In this document: one piece after another, positions 55,201-63,162 of the stretch
Layout: every line of letters starts with the position of its first letter
How positions within the stretch are numbered: position 1 is the first letter of the stretch
Origin: Cladosporium sp. IMV 00045
Taxonomy: Eukaryota > Ascomycota > Dothideomycetes > Cladosporiales > Cladosporiaceae
Length of the DNA: 64,000 bases
Assembly: GCA_001931905.2 (NCBI GenBank)
Contig: MSJI02000896.1
Location: 1 to 64,000, forward strand
Reading direction: 5' to 3'
Notes under the pieces: model-generated
What the model saw: the letters and a program-made list of their open reading frames with translations, nothing else
Told to the model about the DNA's origin: nothing
The model's database searches: none
Made by a program: the position numbers and the translations under genes

Positions 55201-56826
55201 CGTCACGTGCTTTGTGCTGAAAGCGACGAAGAGCGTGATATTTGGGTCGATGCACTACTGCAATATGTCGACTGGCGCGACGACGGCGAGGAGGTCGGCA
55301 GAGGTGTCCCAATCTCAATATCCAAGGCAGACATCAGTGCGCCACGCAGCCCGAGGGTTCAGAAGTCTTTAAACGAGCTCCGTCCGTCTTCTCAAGGCCC
55401 AGACAGTTCTCGCTTGAAGCACCCAGAATCAATGCGTAGTGTTGGCTACGAATCAACAGTCGCAGGCGAGGCACCAATCATGGGACCACCCAGCGCACGG
55501 ATTTCTGACACGCCTTCGCCACCTTTCGATGCCACGCATCATAGCACAGGAAGTAGCGGCGCAAGCGAGCAGTCCGGTCCACAGCACCCGACCATTTCCG
55601 CGCCAAGTAATGCGCAGATCATTCAGAACTCGGGTCAATGGGGGATGAAACCTCCGCCAACACCTGGATTTCAAAAGGACAAGAAGCGCGGTCTATTCGG
55701 GTTTCGTGGACGATCTTCATCCGACCTCGGACCTGAGAAGTCCACCCCACCAGGATCGCAACCTGATAATGGAGCCCGAGTCGCTTTCGGTGTCCCATTG
55801 ACAGAATCTATCGAAAGCGCGACGCCTGTTGGTGTGTCGACAGAGCTTCCTGCCGTGGTGTATCGATGCATCGAGTACCTGACCCACAACAACGCCATCG
55901 CAGAGGAGGGCATCTTCCGCCTGTCTGGATCGAACACGGTCATCAAGGCTTTACGTGACCGTTTCAACACTGAAGGTGATGTTGACCTCGTGGGAGATGA
56001 GAAGAACTACGACATCCATGCTGTGGCCAGTCTGCTCAAGTTGTATTTGCGTGAACTGCCCGCGAGCATTCTCACCCGGGACTTACATCTGGAGTTCTTA
56101 CAATGCCTGGAGCTGGCTCCACGAGACAAGGTTATCAAGTTGAACGTGCTTGTGAACCGACTTCCTCGGCCCAATCGCGTTCTGCTACAGACTCTTTCGG
56201 AGTTCTTGCTTAGCATTGTTAACAATGCCGACATCAACAAAATGAACGTTCGCAATGGTAAGTGTCGTTGTAATACTTGCTCCTATCGTACTCCGTCGCT
56301 AACAAAACCCCCAGTTGGAATCGTGTTCGCGCCCACTCTGAATGTCCCCGGCCCACTCATCTCTTCCTTCGTCGAAGACCAGGCACACATCTTTGGCCCA
56401 CCCATAGACGAATCGGAACTTTCAGCCAGCGCCCAAGACCAGGCCAACAACTCACAATCAGCCGACCTTCGCTCACCCCGCAAGATGATGTTCCAAAACC
56501 TCCCAACTCCCGGCTACAACCAACCAACCTTCCAATCCCTCGGCTACCCCGCGCAATACGATCCCAACGACACCGGCATGATCCCCATGCGCCCTGCGTA
56601 CGCAGACTATCAAATGGCACCTCAGGGCGAAGGCGGTTTCGGAAGCCTCAACGACGCCCTCAGAAGCCCCGGCATGACTCCACCGAGCCGCGACGCAAAG
56701 TCCAAGAGACGCGAGAGCAGCATGGCAACGGCCATGTCCATGGCCGGCGTGCCGAAGAAGTCGAGTTTCTCTAGGCTGAAAGAAGAGCAACAGCCGCAGC
56801 AGCCGCAGTACGGCTCGAGTTTTTGA
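52279..56826 (+). CDS. bem3: PX-PH-RhoGAP protein (Bem3-like Cdc42/Rho GTPase-activating protein)
   Basis: Exons 52279-56257 and 56315-56826 give 1496 aa. The frame extends 15 bp further up only from a GTG, so the ATG at 52279 is used. The 57-bp intron (GTAAGT, CGCTAAC, CCCCCAG) has no stop and a length divisible by three, but splicing restores the GAP core MNVRN-VGIVFAPTLN. Order: long Ser/Pro-rich N-terminus; a coiled-coil near 250-290; many SP sites; a PX domain near 720-865 (VFTLAIHSRSDGKQLWRVEK); a PH domain near 890-1000 (REGYLTKRGKNFGGWKARYF); and RhoGAP near 1164-1340 with the arginine finger in EEGIFRLSGSN. The PX and PH domains bring it to phosphoinositide membranes at growth sites, where it turns off Cdc42-type GTPases in polarised growth. 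Confidence 0.93.
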   Translation: MANDESQSSALLAHQLDSQYSAAVRHHRIHTVSLPARAPTSPLALHQSSSNRPTQATSPSISSPPLPPSPSSNRSTYVHGRPTIADSTPRILDRPRPPNPAKRAAPDPRLDEIREAAAADALKEEIAEKASEASRPSARPTVTARTVSEPFLNSAPLTSSPPTSPTMSTSSRPSRQEPPANMPRTGSIDSTVSSVSSASTSQRPPGSNSYRISESAGPQDVTSAIAAAGSAEAAIQKLLSEKSSAASHNAQLWRLVEKQRAMILGLNKDLEKSLKEKDRYRRKLKESLVQSSSAPALTTSGQSIEELVATDDSHSPALPDQTRSLASQGALRDSDLDSARVSETSELTPSHLGRSDTPHDASSSQTSAGLPTARSVTSTNMANGELEQADDATTSHHAVPGVSEPAAPLAQIVASTRSPPLSPKTPELSPKGHQQSFSISSAASPTASTASFSGAFKGASRKAPPAPLNLSPKARDPMTSHYDDASESEYEEQPEKIRAERVTRGRRKTREDDDREREEVAKQEEEQRSRSKKSKQSKSKSKSVPPTEKPVPAIDSAVPVIVKSPSVTEPGDEKPPVSTYQPTGDPTAILRQRALAEQAGILQRNVTAPSLMSPGLPMSPRPGDRPPNSPMPRAPNKSLNSMPLSPRSGTSGLPLSPRPPKQPIPMPPQTPMSFASPHLARAEAYHHAAQASLSSVDSHPNGTPDPSPENERPAFSSQTPGEVYKGLVTEQYPGLLLPPNALPSIFVKTASSRMKPSRQSFMAPKHFEENPVFTLAIHSRSDGKQLWRVEKTFAALATLNHQVRQVTTFRDRLPDRGLFAGHAPSKIDARRYALDSFFEKMLDAVQDERAAHIVCKFLSAEAFESEGGDYFPAVGERRPDTPVSKGRARREGYLTKRGKNFGGWKARYFVLDGPVLKYFEAPGGAQLGSIKLQNAQIGKQSPLANNSSTDDEENQFRHAFLILEPKRKDSSSLVRHVLCAESDEERDIWVDALLQYVDWRDDGEEVGRGVPISISKADISAPRSPRVQKSLNELRPSSQGPDSSRLKHPESMRSVGYESTVAGEAPIMGPPSARISDTPSPPFDATHHSTGSSGASEQSGPQHPTISAPSNAQIIQNSGQWGMKPPPTPGFQKDKKRGLFGFRGRSSSDLGPEKSTPPGSQPDNGARVAFGVPLTESIESATPVGVSTELPAVVYRCIEYLTHNNAIAEEGIFRLSGSNTVIKALRDRFNTEGDVDLVGDEKNYDIHAVASLLKLYLRELPASILTRDLHLEFLQCLELAPRDKVIKLNVLVNRLPRPNRVLLQTLSEFLLSIVNNADINKMNVRNGKCRCNTCSYRTPSLTKPPVGIVFAPTLNVPGPLISSFVEDQAHIFGPPIDESELSASAQDQANNSQSADLRSPRKMMFQNLPTPGYNQPTFQSLGYPAQYDPNDTGMIPMRPAYADYQMAPQGEGGFGSLNDALRSPGMTPPSRDAKSKRRESSMATAMSMAGVPKKSSFSRLKEEQQPQQPQYGSSF

Positions 56827-57865
56827 GCGACGGCGACATGAACTTCGTGTGCGTCTGTCTGTCACGATAACTATCGCAAGTCCAGGAGGCATGACCAGCA
56901 CGACAATACTGCAAACGATGAACAAACATTCCGCCTTTCCCTCATCTAATCCATAACACTTTTACGAGGGCTCGCGACGGCACGGCGCACGGAACACACA
57001 GAACGGAACTAATGCAATACACCGATTGGCCGGATTTTACACCATTTTCGAAGACTCGGGGTCAACCACGGGGCGCGAAGGCCATTCGACCCGCTCGCTC
57101 ATCACACCACGCCTCCACGCGTCGTCCTAACTCGATCGCCCATTCCCATTCGCCATCTCTCGGCCCCAACACCTCTTGTCATGACAGCAAGGATCGGGAT
57201 TATCTCTGGAACGAAGGCAATGCGTTCAATGGCTCCCCTCCCTTCTTCTCTCTCCTCCCATCCTTCACGTTTTCTCCTCATGTCTCTTTTCTGTTTTTGT
57301 TTCGAAGTTTCTCTCTCTCTCTCATTGGCATGGAAAGATAAGAATACCCTGGGCACAACTCTACCTCATGTTTGTTGCTGCTTTTTCAAATTGTTTATTA
57401 CACCACAGACACTACTACAAACGAACACGCCGATTGGAACATAGTTATGAGTCTGTACGTTTTGTCAAGTAGTCACTTCTAGTGTTAGTTTTAGTAGTTA
57501 GTTTTAGTAGTTAGTTAGATCGTTCTATATACCCCCTTTTGTTGCTTTTCGATTTGAACTGAGTTGAACTCAATCGAAGTTTTGTCCCGTTTGGTGCTGT
57601 GTGAGAATCTGACCGGATGTTCGCATACCTTCCATACAAAGTGAGAAGTCCATCGAGCATTACATTAAATTGGCGTAGGTGTACAGACACTCGGACTTGC
57701 AAAATTTCAGAATAACATCAACACCACGAAAGCAGTTTCGTCCATAAAAAGTCATGTTCCATTTTCATTTCAGTTGTCAATCATGAAGAACCTATCTCTC
57801 CTTCCCTAATCGTCAAATTCCGACCACACCACCATCTCCTTTCCCTTTCAGGCCACGCAACAAAA
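56827..57865. other. Convergent intergenic region
   Basis: About 1 kb between the 3' ends of the RhoGAP gene and the small minus-strand gene. An imperfect TTAGTAGTTAGTT tandem lies at 57482-57519. No gene seen. Confidence 0.5.
57482..57519. repeat. Imperfect short tandem repeat (TTAGTAGTTAGTT type)
   Basis: About three units of roughly 13 bp in the 3' region between convergent genes. Confidence 0.6.
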
Positions 57866-58281
57866 TCAATCGGTGTTCTTGTCGAGAGCGGTAGGCTTGT
57901 CCTTCACCGGCACATCGCTCCCCGTGGCGCTCTTGTACTGGCCGCGGATGAAGTCGCTGATCTGCTCGTCCTTGGCCTGCTCCACGGCGCTTTCGTCGTT
58001 TTGCGCGCCTTGGCCGAGGAATTTCTCTTGTACGAAATCCACGCCTTGAATCGTGTCAGCGAGGTCGATGGTGTGGTTTGGGGGTAGAAAGTGGGAGGCT
58101 CACCTTTGTCAAGAGCGTCCTCGTTCTTCTCGCCTTGGGCGCCGCCGCCGCCGGCGTTGTTGAGCTTGTCGCCCAGGCCGCCGAGGAAGCCGCCCGATCC
58201 TCCTTCGGATTTCTGCTCAGTGGGTTGCTGGTTTTCGCTGGAGGAGGAGCCGCCGCCGAGGGCTTTGTTGACGAAGTCCAT
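57866..58281 (-). CDS. Small hydrophilic Gly-rich protein (unknown function)
   Basis: Two exons on the minus strand, 58281-58104 and 58044-57866, give 118 aa. The 59-bp intron has GTGAGC, CGCTGAC and TTCAAG; the join reads DKGVDFVQEK. The protein begins MDFVNKALGG, has Gly-rich and Gln/Glu-rich stretches (GGFLGGLGDKLNNAGGGG), and continues with VDFVQEKFLGQG, so the DFV-x2-K motif occurs twice about 60 residues apart. A charged C-terminal half follows, with QISDFIRGQYKSATG. No signal peptide or membrane segment is seen. I believe similar small proteins occur widely in filamentous fungi, but I cannot assign a role. Composition suggests a disordered, amphipathic, stress-protein-like product. It diverges from the M1 aminopeptidase gene. 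Confidence 0.75.
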
Positions 58282-58947
58282 GGTTATTGAAGGGCTTGGG
58301 GTGGGGTTAGTTGGTTGATGGTGAAGTGGAGTGATGGCCTGGGTTGTTTGATGGTGGGGGGACTTACTGAGTTGAGGTTGTTGGGATTTGTTGTTGATGA
58401 TGGAGCTGAGAGTTGGTCAAGAGTCTTTGAGTCGAAGGAGAAGAAAGGCTTGTCAAGATCAATGAAGTTGGGGCGGTCAAGGCAAGCTTCTTAAATCAAG
58501 TATTCGAGCTAGGTCGCGTGCTGCACGACAGCTGTACAAAGCAGCAAACATGGAAACGACCAGCGTGTGATGACGTCGGTGTAGTCACTCACATGCGATC
58601 TGAGCCATTCATTGCACCCATTGATTGATGTGCATTTTGCACAGCCTCAAAAATGCGTCCGTCGGTGATGAGAGCGATGCTTCTAGGCTATGCTCTAGTG
58701 GCACGTCTTGCATGGTGGGGGTCTTGAACCCTTGATGGACTAAGTGATGTGCATCGACATCCATGGCGTCGTCCCTCCACTTTGCTGAGTCTGTGCGTTT
58801 GCAGCTTTCTCTCCCGATGCCCGTTGCAATCGCCAATCGAGTGAAGGGAAGGGCTGTCTTCATTCACATGATCGGAAAGTCCTCCTAATCCACAACTCAT
58901 CATCCCATCAAATCCCCAATACTTCATCCCTACTGAAGGCCTCTTAA
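58282..58947. promoter_or_regulatory. Divergent promoter region, small protein / M1 aminopeptidase
   Basis: 666 bp between outward-facing starts. A short minus-strand frame (58609-58863) lacks motifs and is not called. Confidence 0.45.
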
Positions 58948-61857
58948 ATGAGACCCTTCCCGCGCCCTGGACTCGCACAAGTTGCTGCCAGGCCTCTCCT
59001 GCGCGCCTCTCCAAAGCTCCGTCCCTTCAATACCCGCTCTCTCGCATCCACACGCCTCCAGCCAAGCTCCACATTCGATCATCACCGACTCGCGCCCTCG
59101 CTGCCCCTCGATCGACTGCTAAACTCTGCCAAGCACCGCCATTCCCTCTCCAACCGCCCCTCGAGCCAACGTCCCCTCCCAAGCTCAAGAAGACACTGCT
59201 CTCACAGAAGGAACATGTGCCGTCAAAACCGTGAGATCGACGTCGCCGACTCCAGCATGGACATCGCAGCCGGTCGCGAGGTTCTGCCCAAGAACGTCAA
59301 GCCGCTTCACTATGACTTGACCCTCGAGCCCAACTTCGAGACCTTCAAGTATGAGGGAACCGTTTCCATCGAGCTGGACGTGGTCGAGGACACGAAGAGC
59401 ATCTCGCTGAACACCCTGGAGCTGGACATTCACGAGACCCTCATCAAGAGCGGCTCCACCAAAATCAGCTCTTCACCGAAGCTCACCTTCGATGAGGACT
59501 CGCAGACCACCAAGATCGACTTCGACGAGACCATCCCCGCCGGCAAGAAGGCGACTCTTTTCCACAAGTTCACCGGCACTCTCAATGACAACATGGCCGG
59601 TTTCTACCGTTCATCATACAAGGGCGCCAACGGCGAGGATGCATACATGGCCACCACTCAGATGGAGCCCACAGACGCCCGCAGAGCTTTCCCTTGCTTC
59701 GACGAGCCTGCTCTGAAGGCCACATACACCGTCACTCTCGTCGCCGACAACAAGATGACTTGTCTGAGCAACATGGACGTCGCCAGCGAGAAGCAGATCA
59801 CCAAAGACCGCAAGGCTGTCACCTTCAACAAGACTCCGCTCATGTCCACATACCTCTTGGCCTTCATCGTTGGCGAGCTCAAGGTTTACGAGACCAACGA
59901 ATTCCGTCTGCCCGTTCGCGTCTTCTGCACTCCGGACAAGGACATCGACCACGGCCACTTCTCAGCCGTGCTCGCCGCCAAGACCCTCAAGTTCTACGAG
60001 GAGCAGTTCGACAGCAAGTTCCCCTTGCCCAAGATGGACATGGTTGCCATTCCCGATTTCTCGGCCGGTGCCATGGAGAACTGGGGTCTCGTGACCTACC
60101 GCGTCGTTGATCTGCTGCTTGATGAGAAGACTAGCAGTGCATCCACCAAGCAACGCATTGCCGAGGTCGTCCAGCACGAGCTGGCTCACCAATGGTTCGG
60201 CAACCTTGTCACCATGGACTTCTGGGACGGCTTGTGGTTGAACGAGGGTTTCGCCACCTGGATGTCTTGGTACTCCTGCAACATCTTCTACCCCGAGTGG
60301 AAGGTGTGGGAGGGCTACGTCACTGACAACCTCCAGTCTGCGCTTGGTCTTGACTCCCTTCGCAGCTCTCACCCTATCGAGGTCCCTGTCAAGCGTGCCG
60401 ATGAGATCAACCAGATTTTCGACGCCATCTCTTACTCAAAGGGCTCTTGCGTTCTTCGCATGATCTCCAAGTACCTTGGTGAGGATGTCTTCATGGAGGG
60501 CATCCGCCGTTACCTCAAGAAGCACGCATACGGAAACACTCAGACCGGTGACCTGTGGGCTGCTCTCAGCGATGCCAGCGGGAAAAACGTTGAGCGTGTT
60601 GCTGACATCTGGACCAAGAACGTCGGCTTCCCCGTCGTCACCGTCAGTGAGGATGAGAAGGCCTCTGCTATCCAGGTCAAGCAGAACCGTTTCCTCAGGA
60701 CAGCTGATGTGAAGCCTGAGGAGGACAAGACCCTCTTCCCGGTCTTCCTTGGCCTCCGCACCAAGGAGGGCGTCAACGAGGAGCTTACCCTGAACAAGCG
60801 TGAGGACTCTTTCAAGGTCCCTGACCTCGACTTCTACAAGCTCAACGCCGACCACAGCGGTATTTACCGCACCTCGTACCCTCCCCACCGCCTTCAGAAG
60901 CTCGGAGAGAACGCCAAGGCCGGCCTTCTCACCGTCGAGGACCGTGCTGGTATGATCGCTGATGCCGGTGCTCTGTCAGCCGCCGGATACCAGAAGACCT
61001 CCGGCCTGCTGTCTCTGCTGAAGTCTTTCGACACCGAGCCCGACTTCGTGGTCTGGGACGAGATCACCGCCCGCGTCGGCACCGTCCGCAACGCCTGGCT
61101 CTTCGAGGACCAAAAGACGCAAGACGCCCTGCGCGCCTTCCAGCGCGACCTCGTCGCCAGCAAAGCCCACACCATCGGCTGGGACTTCAAGGAAACCGAC
61201 GGCCACATCGAGCAGCAATTCAAGGCGCTCCTTTTCGGCGCCTCGGCCGGCGCAGGCGACGAGAAGACCAAAGCCGCCGCCTTCGAAATGTTCGAGAAAT
61301 TCGCCGCCGGCGACCGCAACGCGCTGCACCCCAATCTGCGCTCCAGCGTCTACGCCGTCGTGCTCAAGTACGGCGGCGAGAAGGAGTACAACGTGCTCGT
61401 GAACGAGTACGAAACGGCCAAGAACGCCGACGAGCGCAACGCCGCCCTGCGCTCCCTCGGCCGCGCCCAGCAGCCGGAGCTCATCCAGCGCACCCTCGCC
61501 TACTCCCTCAGCAAGCAGGTCAAGGACCAGGACATCTACCTGCCCCTCGCTGGTTTGCGCGCTCACACCCCTGGCATGGAAGCTTTCTGGGCCTGGGTCA
61601 AGGAGAACTGGGAGGTGTTGGTCAAGAAGATGCCGCCTTCTTTTACTCTGTTGGGTTCGGTCGTCGCGATGGCCACGAGCGGTTTCACCAAGCAGGAGCA
61701 GTTGAGGGATGTGGAGCTTTTCTTCCAGGACAAGAGCACGAAGGGTTTCGAGAGGAATTTGGCGCAGAGCTTCGATGCGATTAGGGCGAAGATTGGCTGG
61801 ATTGAGAGGGATGCGAAGGACGTTGAGGAGTGGTTGAGGGAGGAGAAGTATTTGTAG
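58948..61857 (+). CDS. ape2: M1-family zinc aminopeptidase (Ape2/Aap1, puromycin-sensitive type)
   Basis: A single exon of 969 aa from the ATG at 58948. The M1 motifs are complete: GAMEN at 374-378 and HELAH at 410-414 with the third zinc ligand Glu433 (WLNEGFATW). N-terminal beta domain and C-terminal helical domain are both full length. It removes N-terminal residues from peptides; in yeast, Ape2/Aap1 forms are cytosolic, periplasmic or mitochondrial. The first ~89 residues are rich in Arg, Ser and Pro with hardly any acids, like a mitochondrial presequence. An in-frame Met90 (ATG at 59215, ACATGTGC) begins MCRQNREIDV, which is where shorter homologues would start. So two forms from two starts are possible. 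Confidence 0.94.
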   Translation: MRPFPRPGLAQVAARPLLRASPKLRPFNTRSLASTRLQPSSTFDHHRLAPSLPLDRLLNSAKHRHSLSNRPSSQRPLPSSRRHCSHRRNMCRQNREIDVADSSMDIAAGREVLPKNVKPLHYDLTLEPNFETFKYEGTVSIELDVVEDTKSISLNTLELDIHETLIKSGSTKISSSPKLTFDEDSQTTKIDFDETIPAGKKATLFHKFTGTLNDNMAGFYRSSYKGANGEDAYMATTQMEPTDARRAFPCFDEPALKATYTVTLVADNKMTCLSNMDVASEKQITKDRKAVTFNKTPLMSTYLLAFIVGELKVYETNEFRLPVRVFCTPDKDIDHGHFSAVLAAKTLKFYEEQFDSKFPLPKMDMVAIPDFSAGAMENWGLVTYRVVDLLLDEKTSSASTKQRIAEVVQHELAHQWFGNLVTMDFWDGLWLNEGFATWMSWYSCNIFYPEWKVWEGYVTDNLQSALGLDSLRSSHPIEVPVKRADEINQIFDAISYSKGSCVLRMISKYLGEDVFMEGIRRYLKKHAYGNTQTGDLWAALSDASGKNVERVADIWTKNVGFPVVTVSEDEKASAIQVKQNRFLRTADVKPEEDKTLFPVFLGLRTKEGVNEELTLNKREDSFKVPDLDFYKLNADHSGIYRTSYPPHRLQKLGENAKAGLLTVEDRAGMIADAGALSAAGYQKTSGLLSLLKSFDTEPDFVVWDEITARVGTVRNAWLFEDQKTQDALRAFQRDLVASKAHTIGWDFKETDGHIEQQFKALLFGASAGAGDEKTKAAAFEMFEKFAAGDRNALHPNLRSSVYAVVLKYGGEKEYNVLVNEYETAKNADERNAALRSLGRAQQPELIQRTLAYSLSKQVKDQDIYLPLAGLRAHTPGMEAFWAWVKENWEVLVKKMPPSFTLLGSVVAMATSGFTKQEQLRDVELFFQDKSTKGFERNLAQSFDAIRAKIGWIERDAKDVEEWLREEKYL

Positions 61858-62235
61858 ATGGTAGATACATCTCTTGGTCTTTGTGGTTTTTTGTTATAGT
61901 TTGGGCTGATATCATAAAAGGTATTGGGAAGGTTGTTTGAACATATTTTCAGCAAACTGGGGTTCGTGGACAGCCTTACGTGGCTGGGACTGGGAATGGG
62001 GAGGATATTTGAGCTCTCTACTACTTTTTACATGTTTATATTCATATAGCATTGTCCATCATCTGCTGTATAGAGAAAAGAAAAACGAGCTCACGCTCGA
62101 TCTTTGAAGAAGCTTCTACTTGCTCTGCAGTGCACTCGATTCTCACTTCCACACTTGTCATCAACATCGCTCATGCCGCCTGTATCAAGAGACGGAAGCA
62201 ACTTTCAGTCATGTGGTATTCCGCTGGCACTCAAC

Positions 62236-62307
62236 TTCACTTACACCCCGCTAGGCACGCTGTAGAGGGTCCGAGCTTTTTGCCTTTTTGGGGAGTATGT
62301 TAGTGAA
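62236..62307 (-). repeat. 70-bp inverted-end element, array 2 copy 1
   Basis: Read on minus: starts TTCACTAACATA, core AAAGGCAAAAAGCTCGGACC, ends TGTAAGTGAA. One extra A in the core compared with array 1. Confidence 0.85.
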
Positions 62308-62470
62308 CTGTCTTGAGGTGTATGCTATGTCTCAAGCAAGAAACGTTGGGACATAATTGCTATATGTGTGATTAGCCTGCGTTGGAAAAGGAGCGTCTGC
62401 GATAGGTCTACTACGGACGGGTAAAGGCACGCTGGCGTGAGAGATGGTGGCTCTTACTGGCCTTTGAGAC

Positions 62471-62539
62471 TTCACTTACACCGCGCTAATTATCGTGTGC
62501 GGTCCGAGCTTTTTACTGCTTTAGGACAGTGTAAGTGAA
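62471..62539 (-). repeat. 70-bp inverted-end element, array 2 copy 2
   Basis: Read on minus: starts TTCACTTACAC and ends GTGTAAGTGAA, a perfect 11-bp inverted repeat. Core GTAAAAAGCTCGGACC. This is the only copy with CTTAC rather than CTRAC at the left end. Confidence 0.82.
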
Positions 62540-62687
62540 TTGTTTGAAAGGCACCTTCACTTCTAGCGAGGAAATCAGGATTGGAAGTCGTAAGTATGAT
62601 CCGTCTGCATTGAAGAGAGCGCTACGAGATCAACTACGGAAAAGTAATCTGGCTTGAGGGTAGGTACTTCTTATAAGCGTTGATACC

Positions 62688-62756
62688 TTCACGTACACTG
62701 CGCTATCCTGTCCCGGAGGGTCCGAGCTTTAGCCTTTTTGGGAGGATGTTAGTGAA
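62688..62756 (-). repeat. 70-bp inverted-end element, array 2 copy 3
   Basis: Read on minus: starts TTCACTAACATC, core AAAGGCTAAAGCTCGGACCC, ends TGTACGTGAA (one change from the usual GTAAGT). A GGTATCAACGC flank follows. Confidence 0.82.
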
Positions 62757-62842
62757 TTGCGCTTTGCGAAATGGATAGCGAAAGCAGCATAGAATGCACT
62801 ATAACATGAGAGGTCTGCCTGGCTCTGATTGGCTCTGATGTT

Positions 62843-62913
62843 TTCACTTTACCCACGCTTAGGTGCGCAGATATGGTCCGAGCTTTTTGCCTTTTTGGGA
62901 TGATGTTAGTGAA
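62843..62913 (-). repeat. 70-bp inverted-end element, array 2 copy 4
   Basis: Read on minus: starts TTCACTAACATC, core AAAGGCAAAAAGCTCGGACC, ends GGTAAAGTGAA. The flank AGAGCCAATCAGAGCCAG follows, matching the flanks of copies 1 and 2 in array 1. Confidence 0.82.
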
Positions 62914-62933
62914 GTACTGCATGTGATGTTCTG

Positions 62934-63006
62934 CTCACGTGATACGCGTGCCTAGGTGCTCGCTATAGGTCTGAGCTTCTTGCCTTTTTGGGACGATGTC
63001 AGTGAG
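62934..63006 (-). repeat. 70-bp inverted-end element, array 2 copy 5 (degenerate)
   Basis: Read on minus: starts CTCACTGACATC, core AAAGGCAAGAAGCTCAGACC. The right end is worn (CGTATCACGTGAG). It lies only 20 bp from copy 4. Confidence 0.75.
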
Positions 63007-63162
63007 GTTGTACATGTGCGCTGGCTTGGCTTGATGAACGTTAAGGTAGAGGTTGCATTGCTACCACGACATGATCGATATCATCATTTGTCATGCGATA
63101 CATAAGACTTATCCTATGCTCTCTCCATTTTCCCTCCCACCCTCTCTCACCAACATTTACAT

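Larger units (their letters stand above)
61858..63162. other. Convergent intergenic region carrying repeat array 2
   Basis: 1.3 kb between the 3' ends of the aminopeptidase (+) and the carboxylesterase (-). It holds five copies of the ~70-bp element in minus orientation (62236-63006, listed separately). No gene recognised. Confidence 0.6.

Noticed and set aside
58680..58780. tRNA gene suggested by GGTTCAAGACC on the minus strand
   Set aside because: The T-arm stem does not pair and no acceptor or anticodon stem can be drawn.
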